A program made the translations under genes and the position numbers. The notes under the pieces were generated by a model. The model was not told the DNA's origin, did no database searches, and was given only the letters and a program-made list of their open reading frames with translations. Of a stretch of DNA of 64,000 nucleotides, positions 52,836 to 61,694 are shown piece after piece (position 1 is the first letter of the stretch; each line of letters starts with the position of its first letter). Source of the DNA: Panagrolaimus kolymaensis (taxonomy: Eukaryota; Nematoda; Chromadorea; Rhabditida; Panagrolaimidae); the NCBI GenBank assembly GCA_028622995.1, contig JAJQJQ010000066.1, forward strand, positions 1-64,000, in the 5' to 3' direction.

Positions 52836-53329
52836 ATGGTTAAGAATAAAAAGATTCAACCTGAAGTATCTAAAGAATTTGTAGAGTATCGTCAAAAAAT
52901 CCAAGAAGCTGGTGAGTTTTTTTATCTTCTTCCTTTTGCTTCGTATTCATCTAGTTTTATTTTTCAGAAAAGAAAAGTGAAGACGAATTGCAAGAGCTGT
53001 TAAAGAAATTGAAACCAAAAATATACAATGAATGCTTGAAGGATATCAAAAAAGCTTTTGATGTGAGTCATTTTTACTATTGGAATATAATATTATGAAA
53101 ATTGATCCATTTAATTTCAGAAACATGATAACCAAATGATGCTCTATGATTTCTTAGCTCTTAATAATGGTAAACCTTTAATGTTCTTTCATTTTTTTAT
53201 TTATCCTTGAAATTTTCAGACGAATATGTTAAACCTGGAGCACAAATCATTATCAACTCAAAGCCACCTCGAACACCTCTTATTGCTGAAAATGTTTTCT
53301 CTGCAAATGGTACTCCAATAAAATTTTGA
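52836..53329 (+). CDS. Small charged helical protein, unrecognised
   Basis: Exons 52836-52911, 52968-53062, 53121-53169 and 53220-53329 join in phase to 109 residues. The first 65 residues are Lys/Glu-rich and helical (VEYRQKIQEAEKKSEDELQE, then LLKKLKPKIYNECLKDIKK), likely a coiled coil. A Gly/Pro-containing tail follows, with PPRTPLIAENVFSANGTPIK. The helical N-terminus with TP-containing tail loosely resembles borealin-type chromosomal passenger proteins, but this is only a guess. AATAAA at 53415-53420. Confidence 0.65.
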
Positions 53330-53948
53330 ATTATTGTTAACCTTTTTGTTTGTATGTTTGTATTGTTATTATCATGTTTATAGTTTGTTAATAATGTTAA
53401 GCATGTATTGCTTCAATAAAAGTTGTTTTTACCTTCATTTGATCGTATTTGATGTTTAATGAACCAGAGTTTTCATAAATTCTTTTGTTTATAGCGATTT
53501 TAATATAAGAAAGAGTAGTAAGATATGCATGTACCACCTTTGTGGTATTTACAAAAGAAATTTTATAATACAATGCATAAAGGAAGAGGCACTAAATTGA
53601 ATGTTAGCTCCTGCTGTTTAAAGATGGAAGCATCGGTAGTACAAATGTAAGCGACGATGGCATTGATAAAGCTGTTTTATAAAAGTGAAGCATGATGGAA
53701 GAGACATTGAATGGGTTAGGTAAATGTTAAACATGAGTGAGAGAAAATGTTATCTAAGGAAGTGAGCTTGATTCATTACTTGCTTTCATCTCTCTCGTGA
53801 AAGCTCCATTAAACTGTGAAATGACAAATAAAATAAGACACAAGTGATAGTTTTTAACAATTTATTAACAATGACAAGCAAATAATATTAAAAAATCATT
53901 GCTCAAAGGCAAAAAACAAGTAAAACAAAAGTAGAGAAAAAGCATTAT
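53330..53948. other. Convergent intergenic region
   Basis: Between the small helical-protein gene and transgelin gene A. Holds the poly(A) signal of the former. No gene is seen. Confidence 0.5.
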
Positions 53949-54995
53949 TTACATATGACGGAAGTTGCCCATATTGAGTCCATTAGCAGGATCATCCCTT
54001 TCGTATCCAAATTTTCTTGAAAGTTTATTCGGAAAGATAACAGCATAAAGAAAAGAACCAACACCATAGAAAACACCAGCAGTAACAATAGATGCAAAAG
54101 TGACAAGACCGTATGCAAACCACCATGGAGTTTTATTTGCTTCTGCAGCATGTGCTGCTGCCTGTGCGGCATGTTTTGAAAGTGGACCAGTATGAGCATT
54201 AGTTGAAACAGGATTCTCAGTTTTAGCTCCTTTAGCATTAATAGGGATCCCAAGTCGAAGAGCAAGTGCAGAAAGACAGATGAGAACAGCGTTAGGATCT
54301 TGAGCTTCGTACTGAAATAAAGAGAATGACTAACAGATGAAAGGCAAAATGAAAACTTACGAGATCAACAGTTTTGAAAAGTTCACTCTTGTCGATACGT
54401 TTTTCAGCAAAGATAAGGAAGAAGCTTAAAGGACGAATGTCATTTCGTTTTTTTTTCAAATTCGCACCAATCTGTCTCCACCTGGCAAAAAATGCTCAAT
54501 ATCGATTTGCACGTAAAAAATGACAGTATGCATGGGAACGACAGTATTTTTTCCCAAGCATACTGTCATTTTTTACGTGCAAATCGATATTGAGCATTTT
54601 TTGCCAGGTGGAGACAGATTGGTGCGAATTTGAAAAAAAAACGAAATGACATTCGTCCTTTAAAAGAAGAAATGTTAGTTCGAATGTCAAGAAAACAAGC
54701 AAAAAACTTACCCAATATTTTCCATTTGTTTGAAGGCCATTTTACTTTCATTAACTTTCTCGATAGCACCAGGTTTGAGAGCATTAGCAAGTTGACAAAG
54801 GACTGCACCATCTTTCAACAAAGACATTAGTTTTTCAACGTTCCCAGATGTACCAAACCCTTGAAAATCATATGTATGCTTTAACCAGAGTCCAATCCAA
54901 TTAAGCAGTTGTGCAGCCAATTGTTCATCATATTTGCTATGGATTTTTTGTTGAGCTTCAAGAGCAATACCAGATTTAGATGCACGATCAGCCAT
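53949..54995 (-). CDS. Transgelin/calponin-like protein with a transmembrane segment (gene A)
   Basis: Exons 54995-54712, 54424-54361 and 54311-53949 join in phase to 236 residues. The start MADRASKSGIALEAQQKI and the calponin-homology (CH) domain (LLKDGAVLCQLANALKPG, MAFKQMENI, IDKSELFKTVDL) match nematode transgelins, which bind actin. After YEAQDPNAVLICLSALAL the protein departs from the family: in place of a calponin-repeat region it has an Ala/His-rich stretch and a ~33-residue hydrophobic segment (opening TPWWFAYGLVTFASIVTAGV). It then regains the family ending NGLNMGNFRHM. It may tether actin to a membrane (inference). Intron 1 contains a foldback element. A TTTTTTCAG site before the ATG suggests trans-splicing. 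Confidence 0.8.
54430..54659. mobile_element. Foldback MITE-like element, TTAA target duplication (copy 1)
   Basis: Two 109-bp inverted arms (54430-54538 and 54551-54659) pair with one mismatch (54532 against 54557) around a 12-nt loop. The ends read AGGACGAATGTCATTTCG and its complement. TTAA flanks both sides (54426-54429 and 54660-54663), the target duplication made by piggyBac-type transposases. The matching intron of transgelin gene C lacks the element and keeps a similar TAAA at the site. No transposase is encoded, so it is non-autonomous. If transcribed with the host intron it would form a 109-bp hairpin. Confidence 0.85.
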
Positions 54996-55773
54996 GATGA
55001 TTGAAACAAATTCAGAAGGTTCACAGGAAACTGAAAAAATGAAAGTTCAGTGAATGAATGAATGAAAAAGAGCGAAAAAATGGAAGTTTCAAAATTGAAG
55101 AAAATGAAGCGAATCATCTTCGCTTCCAACGATTTTAGGATCGGGCATGATAGTGACACGAAAATACAGAAGCAGTGGAAAAAAGCGTGTTTTTAAATTT
55201 AAAGCCTATTATGGATAAATGTATTTTACTTTTTGTTTTTTTCCCAAAGAAGCGTAATATCAGAATTTTTTAGCGTTGAAATATGTCTCTTTGTGATTTT
55301 TTTTATGAGCTGAAAGATTATATAGAGAGTATTTGAAAAAAAGAATTTTGTGATTATTACTTAAAACTAACTTATCTTTTCTTTTTATAAAGTTTGACTG
55401 AATTTTGGTTCATCATTAATGAGTTTTCTTGATTAAGATTTTTCTTTTTGATGAAATAAAAGCTATGAGATGCGATCATCAATTTTTTATTTACAAAGTT
55501 ATTGCCTGCTTTTCATCACTTTTTGGAAAGTTGCTGTATGTAATAAATAGATTTTTTATATCTTAAACAAAACCTTTTTTTATTTTTTAATACCTCCAGT
55601 AAACAGTCATAGACGGTAATCGTTTTTTGTTCCTCCATTTTTGTAAACATCTAAAAATTGAAGAGTATCGAAAAAGCTTCATAAGTTTTATTTTTGTACA
55701 TTTTAGAAAATCAATTTATTGTTTGTTATAAAAGTATTAGAACATCGCAAGAAAGAACCATTATATTTTATTT
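54996..55773. other. Intergenic within the duplication
   Basis: Upstream region of transgelin A and downstream region of the zinc-knuckle/F-box-like gene. Apart from the acceptor-like site before the transgelin ATG, nothing is recognised. Confidence 0.5.
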
Positions 55774-57282
55774 TCATGTTTTGTAAAAACAAAATTTATG
55801 GATGGAAATAAATAACAAGCCAACAAAAAATGGTGAAACTAAATAAGGCAATAACTGGAAATTCAAAAAGGGTTTCTGTTCCTTAAAATTGTACCATCTT
55901 CTTAAATTATTTACGGCGATATTAACTGTATGTCCATGGATGGATTGTTTATTAGTTCCATCAAAAGAACGACTCTCAAATTTTTTACAAATTATTTTAA
56001 AAATTTTTTTACTTTCTGTTGCTCCAACGTTGTTTAAACTAAAAAATACTCTAAGGTTTTTATTTCTCTGAAATTTGTTGGTTTTTAAATAGTGCAAAGG
56101 ATTGAAAGAAAAAACGAACTTTAAGGAGTTTAAGAAAATCGCTTATGTCGAAATCATAATTTTCTGTTGTAAATTTAAATTGAAGCAAAGTATATTCCAC
56201 GTTTCTATTGACAGACATTAAATCATTTAACCAAGTTTTTGGTAAATCCGTAAAGTAAAATTCATCTGCATAAGGAAAATAATTTAAAACATTTTTGAAA
56301 GAAATATCAGAAGAAAATATGCAATCTTCGAATTCAATATTCGAAGGGTCGCCAAAAGCAATGATTCTCAAATCATTTTTGTTGAGATTACATTTGATCA
56401 AATGAACAACAGTTAGATTTAAAAAAACATTTTTTTGTTTTATCATATTCTCAATGCTCCTTTGGTTTTTACTTATAACATATGAATTGTAAATAGTATT
56501 GAAGTTTGAAGATAGAGCATCAATTTTTTTTGAAATGGAAAATTTTGGGTTAAACGAAGTTTTCATTTGACAAAAAAATTTACACGATTCATGAAGTTTA
56601 ATTTTGTCGATGGGATTGCATAAAGCAAAAAATCTTTGAAGGATGACGAAATCAAGTTCAAACAAATCAAAAGTTTCTGTTTTCCATGTTGAAAAGAATT
56701 TATGATTTGGATCTAAAATTTAAAAAACTTATTATCATAAAATTAAATAACAAACCACGTTTGGGGCAAAATGCTATGTCATGATGTTGAAAACAAACAT
56801 TACAAAGGTTTTTACATTTGCATATTGGGTCATCAGTAAGATAATTTTTACACAGAAATGAAACGTCAGAATAGTTTAATTTTGAAAATCGATTTGAAAG
56901 ATTTGGATAAATTCCACAATTTGAAGAATTATGATTGTCATCCTTACAAAAAAGGCACGGTATTGTCATGGCTAAAAAATACAATTCTTAATGAATATGC
57001 TTCACTTCCCTTTATAATTCCTTTACTAAAAAAACTCAAGTGTTTTTCAATCAAATTTAAGGCTGAGTTAGAACATGACGGGCGTACAAACGAATAGTTA
57101 TTTTGACAGATGAATGATATTCGTTTGTAGCTATTAATTTGTTTACAGTGTATGGCAATTGCTGAAGGCATTCTCTCAAAGAAGACCCTTAAATGACCTA
57201 GTTCTAATCGATCATCATAAATTTTTTTAAATTTTACTAGAGAACATTTTATTCGCATTTTTAAATAGCTCTGTTCTAACAT
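55774..57282 (-). CDS. Gag-type zinc knuckles fused to an F-box-like domain, C-terminal hydrophobic tail (copy 1)
   Basis: Exons 57282-57027, 56971-56756, 56712-56120 and 56067-55774 join in phase to 452 residues. Residues about 85-160 hold two CCHC-type knuckles (CLFCKDDNHNSSNC and CNVCFQHHDIAFC), separated by a cysteine-containing stretch, an arrangement known from BEL/Pao-type Gag proteins. Just after, FELDFVILQRFFALCNPIDK is a fair match to an F-box (usually binds Skp1 in SCF ubiquitin ligases). A long region follows that ends in nematode F-box-like wording (FLKLLKRNKNLRVFF). The C-terminus has one hydrophobic segment (LLPYLVSPFFVGLLFISIH). Possible domesticated retroelement piece; the F-box call is moderate. 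Confidence 0.65.
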
Positions 57283-57554
57283 GGCATGAAAAATGTAAGT
57301 AATTTACCTCGAATAAAATTTAATTTTTATTCATGTTTTTGTTATTCAAATCCATAAGTTACTAATACATAAAAATCAAGTAAAAAATGACCAATTGTTT
57401 TGAATTTACTTAAATATCCTCAATATCAATGACGTTTAATCAATATCCGTGTGTTTTAAACTTTTTATTAATAAACGCAATTAAACATAAATTAAAAAAA
57501 TCATTGCTCAAAGGCAAACAAAAAATAAAAACAAAAGTTGAGAAAAAGCATTAT

Positions 57555-58467
57555 CTACATATGACGGAAGTTGCCCATATTGAGTCCACTAGCAGTAGCA
57601 CCTTTGTTAGATCCCATTTGAAGACCAATGATAGCATCACCTTGTTTGAGTTGTTCTTCAGTCCAATTACGTTTCTCAGCATGAGATTCTTTAGGTCCAA
57701 CAGATGGTTTGCCAAATTTGTCAGCTTTTCGAGCAAGAGCAGAAAGACAAATGATAACAGCGTTAGGATCTTGAGTTTCGTACTGAAAAAAAGAAAAATG
57801 AATAACAGCAAAAAATTAAAATGAAAACTTACGAGATCAACAGTTTTGAAAAGTTCACTCTTGTCGATACGTTTTTCAGCAAAGATAAGGAAGAAGCTTA
57901 AAGGACGAATGTCATTTCGTTTTTTTTTCAAATTCGCACCAATCTGTCTCCACCTGGCAAAAAATGCTCAATATCGATTTGCACGTAAAAAATGACAGTA
58001 TGCATGGGAACGACAGTATTTTTTCCCAAGCATACTGTCATTTTTTACGTGCAAATCGATATTGAGCATTTTTTGCCAGGTGGAGACAGATTGGTGCGAA
58101 TTTGAAAAAAAAACGAAATGACATTCGTCCTTTAAAAGAAGAAATGTTAGTTCGAATGTCAAGAAAACAAGCAAAAAACTTACCCAATATTTTCCATTTG
58201 TTTGAAGGCCATTTTACTTTCATTAACTTTCTCGATAGCACCAGGTTTGAGAGCATTAGCAAGTTGACAAAGGACTGCACCATCTTTCAACAAAGACATT
58301 AGTTTTTCAACGTTCCCAGATGTACCAAACCCTTGAAAATCATATGTATGCTTTAACCAGAGTCCAATCCAATTAAGCAGTTGTGCAGCCAATTGTTCAT
58401 CATATTTGCTATGGATTTTTTGTTGAGCTTCAAGAGCAATACCAGATTTAGATGCACGATCAGCCAT
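57555..58467 (-). CDS. Chimeric transgelin-like protein (gene B: 5' exons of A, 3' exon of C)
   Basis: Exons 58467-58184, 57896-57833 and 57782-57555 join in phase to 191 residues. Exons 1 and 2 look identical to gene A (CH domain with GLWLKHTYDFQGFG). Exon 3 looks identical to gene C and encodes the normal transgelin end: a calponin-type repeat (DAIIGLQMGSNKGAT) and SGLNMGNFRHM. The switch falls within the shared 29-bp stretch at 57818-57846. The product should be a soluble actin-binding transgelin with the A-type CH domain. Intron 1 keeps the foldback element. It may be functional, as no break is seen. Confidence 0.85.
57902..58131. mobile_element. Foldback MITE-like element (copy 2, carried by the duplication)
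   Basis: The same arms, loop, mismatch and TTAA flanks as at 54430-54659, offset by exactly 3,472 bp. It therefore arose by the segmental duplication and not by a second insertion. Confidence 0.85.
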
Positions 58468-59245
58468 GATGATTGAAACAAATTCAGAAGGTTCACAGGA
58501 AACTGAAAAAATGAAAGTTCAGTGAATGAATGAATGAAAAAGAGCGAAAAAATGGAAGTTTCAAAATTGAAGAAAATGAAGCGAATCATCTTCGCTTCCA
58601 ACGATTTTAGGATCGGGCATGATAGTGACACGAAAATACAGAAGCAGTGGAAAAAAGCGTGTTTTTAAATTTAAAGCCTATTATGGATAAATGTATTTTA
58701 CTTTTTGTTTTTTTCCCAAAGAAGCGTAATATCAGAATTTTTTAGCGTTGAAATATGTCTCTTTGTGATTTTTTTTATGAGCTGAAAGATTATATAGAGA
58801 GTATTTGAAAAAAAGAATTTTGTGATTATTACTTAAAACTAACTTATCTTTTCTTTTTATAAAGTTTGACTGAATTTTGGTTCATCATTAATGAGTTTTC
58901 TTGATTAAGATTTTTCTTTTTGATGAAATAAAAGCTATGAGATGCGATCATCAATTTTTTATTTACAAAGTTATTGCCTGCTTTTCATCACTTTTTGGAA
59001 AGTTGCTGTATGTAATAAATAGATTTTTTATATCTTAAACAAAACCTTTTTTTATTTTTTAATACCTCCAGTAAACAGTCATAGACGGTAATCGTTTTTT
59101 GTTCCTCCATTTTTGTAAACATCTAAAAATTGAAGAGTATCGAAAAAGCTTCATAAGTTTTATTTTTGTACATTTTAGAAAATCAATTTATTGTTTGTTA
59201 TAAAAGTATTAGAACATCGCAAGAAAGAACCATTATATTTTATTT
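58468..59245. other. Intergenic within the duplication, copy 2
   Basis: Duplicate of 54996-55773; nothing recognised beyond the acceptor-like site before the gene B start. Confidence 0.5.
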
Positions 59246-60754
59246 TCATGTTTTGTAAAAACAAAATTTATGGATGGAAATAAATAACAAGCCAACAAAA
59301 AATGGTGAAACTAAATAAGGCAATAACTGGAAATTCAAAAAGGGTTTCTGTTCCTTAAAATTGTACCATCTTCTTAAATTATTTACGGCGATATTAACTG
59401 TATGTCCATGGATGGATTGTTTATTAGTTCCATCAAAAGAACGACTCTCAAATTTTTTACAAATTATTTTAAAAATTTTTTTACTTTCTGTTGCTCCAAC
59501 GTTGTTTAAACTAAAAAATACTCTAAGGTTTTTATTTCTCTGAAATTTGTTGGTTTTTAAATAGTGCAAAGGATTGAAAGAAAAAACGAACTTTAAGGAG
59601 TTTAAGAAAATCGCTTATGTCGAAATCATAATTTTCTGTTGTAAATTTAAATTGAAGCAAAGTATATTCCACGTTTCTATTGACAGACATTAAATCATTT
59701 AACCAAGTTTTTGGTAAATCCGTAAAGTAAAATTCATCTGCATAAGGAAAATAATTTAAAACATTTTTGAAAGAAATATCAGAAGAAAATATGCAATCTT
59801 CGAATTCAATATTCGAAGGGTCGCCAAAAGCAATGATTCTCAAATCATTTTTGTTGAGATTACATTTGATCAAATGAACAACAGTTAGATTTAAAAAAAC
59901 ATTTTTTTGTTTTATCATATTCTCAATGCTCCTTTGGTTTTTACTTATAACATATGAATTGTAAATAGTATTGAAGTTTGAAGATAGAGCATCAATTTTT
60001 TTTGAAATGGAAAATTTTGGGTTAAACGAAGTTTTCATTTGACAAAAAAATTTACACGATTCATGAAGTTTAATTTTGTCGATGGGATTGCATAAAGCAA
60101 AAAATCTTTGAAGGATGACGAAATCAAGTTCAAACAAATCAAAAGTTTCTGTTTTCCATGTTGAAAAGAATTTATGATTTGGATCTAAAATTTAAAAAAC
60201 TTATTATCATAAAATTAAATAACAAACCACGTTTGGGGCAAAATGCTATGTCATGATGTTGAAAACAAACATTACAAAGGTTTTTACATTTGCATATTGG
60301 GTCATCAGTAAGATAATTTTTACACAGAAATGAAACGTCAGAATAGTTTAATTTTGAAAATCGATTTGAAAGATTTGGATAAATTCCACAATTTGAAGAA
60401 TTATGATTGTCATCCTTACAAAAAAGGCACGGTATTGTCATGGCTAAAAAATACAATTCTTAATGAATATGCTTCACTTCCCTTTATAATTCCTTTACTA
60501 AAAAAACTCAAGTGTTTTTCAATCAAATTTAAGGCTGAGTTAGAACATGACGGGCGTACAAACGAATAGTTATTTTGACAGATGAATGATATTCGTTTGT
60601 AGCTATTAATTTGTTTACAGTGTATGGCAATTGCTGAAGGCATTCTCTCAAAGAAGACCCTTAAATGACCTAGTTCTAATCGATCATCATAAATTTTTTT
60701 AAATTTTACTAGAGAACATTTTATTCGCATTTTTAAATAGCTCTGTTCTAACAT
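59246..60754 (-). CDS. Gag-type zinc knuckles fused to an F-box-like domain (copy 2)
   Basis: Exons 60754-60499, 60443-60228, 60184-59592 and 59539-59246, each exactly 3,472 bp from copy 1. The predicted 452-residue protein appears identical to it. No stop or frameshift distinguishes the copies, so either the duplication is very recent, gene conversion keeps them alike, or the assembly repeats one locus. Confidence 0.65.
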
Positions 60755-61026
60755 GGCATGAAAAATGTAAGTAATTTACCTCGAATAAAATTTAATTTTT
60801 ATTCATGTTTTTGTTATTCAAATCCATAAGTTACTAATACATAAAAATCAAGTAAAAAATGACCAATTGTTTTGAATTTACTTAAATATCCTCAATATCA
60901 ATGACGTTTAATCAATATCCGTGTGTTTTAAACTTTTTATTAATAAACGCAATTAAACATAAATTAAAAAAATCATTGCTCAAAGGCAAACAAAAAATAA
61001 AAACAAAAGTTGAGAAAAAGCATTAT

Positions 61027-61694
61027 CTACATATGACGGAAGTTGCCCATATTGAGTCCACTAGCAGTAGCACCTTTGTTAGATCCCATTTGAAGACCAA
61101 TGATAGCATCACCTTGTTTGAGTTGTTCTTCAGTCCAATTACGTTTCTCAGCATGAGATTCTTTAGGTCCAACAGATGGTTTGCCAAATTTGTCAGCTTT
61201 TCGAGCAAGAGCAGAAAGACAAATGATAACAGCGTTAGGATCTTGAGTTTCGTACTGAAAAAAAGAAAAATGAATAACAGCAAAAAATTAAAATGAAAAC
61301 TTACGAGATCAACAGTTTGGAAAAGTTCACTCTTGTCGATATGTTTTTCAGCAAAGATAAGGAAGAAACTAAAACGAAGAAATTTTAGTTCAAATGGCAA
61401 GAAGATAAGCAAAAAAACTTACCTAATATTTTCCATTTGTTTGAAGGCCATTTTACTTTCATTAACTTTCTTGATAGCACCAGGTTCGAGAGCATTAGCA
61501 AGTTGACAAAGGACTTTACCATCTTTCAATAAAGCATTGAAGGAATCAACATTTCCAGATGTATCAATATCATTGAGACCAGTAACTTGTTCAATCCAAT
61601 GAAGAAGTTGTGCAGCCAATTGTTCATCATATTTGCTATGGATTTTTTGTTGAGCTTCAAGAGCAATACCAGATTTAGATGCACGATCAGCCAT
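61027..61694 (-). CDS. Transgelin/calponin-like actin-binding protein (gene C, canonical)
   Basis: Exons 61694-61423, 61368-61305 and 61254-61027 join in phase to 187 residues, the normal transgelin size. The CH domain begins MADRASKSGIALEAQQKIHS and has LLHWIEQVTGLNDIDTSGN, LLKDGKVLCQLANALEPG and MENISFFLIFAEKHIDKSEL. Next come YETQDPNAVIICLSALA, a calponin-type repeat and the ending SGLNMGNFRHM. The protein is expected to bind and bundle actin in muscle or other contractile cells. Both introns are about 50 nt with no foldback element. A TTTTTTCAG acceptor 35 nt upstream of the ATG suggests trans-splicing. This is probably the parental form for the 3' exon of gene B. Confidence 0.88.

Larger units (their letters stand above)
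54346..57817. repeat. Direct duplication, copy 1 (3,472 bp)
   Basis: The first of two direct copies that look identical in every stretch compared. It holds exons 2 and 1 of transgelin A, the zinc-knuckle/F-box-like gene copy 1, and exon 3 of transgelin B. The boundary lies somewhere within a 29-bp stretch (54346-54374) common to all three transgelin genes, spanning the end of intron 2 and the start of exon 2. Confidence 0.9.
57818..61289. repeat. Direct duplication, copy 2 (3,472 bp)
   Basis: Second copy. Holds exons 2 and 1 of transgelin B, the zinc-knuckle/F-box-like gene copy 2, and exon 3 of transgelin C. Identity with copy 1 ends at about 61318, where C has TTTGGAAAAG against TTTTGAAAAG. 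Confidence 0.9.

Noticed and set aside
54496..54830. Overlapping frames on both strands around the inverted repeat (also at 57968-58302)
   Set aside because: They are read through the palindromic foldback element and antisense to transgelin exon 1.
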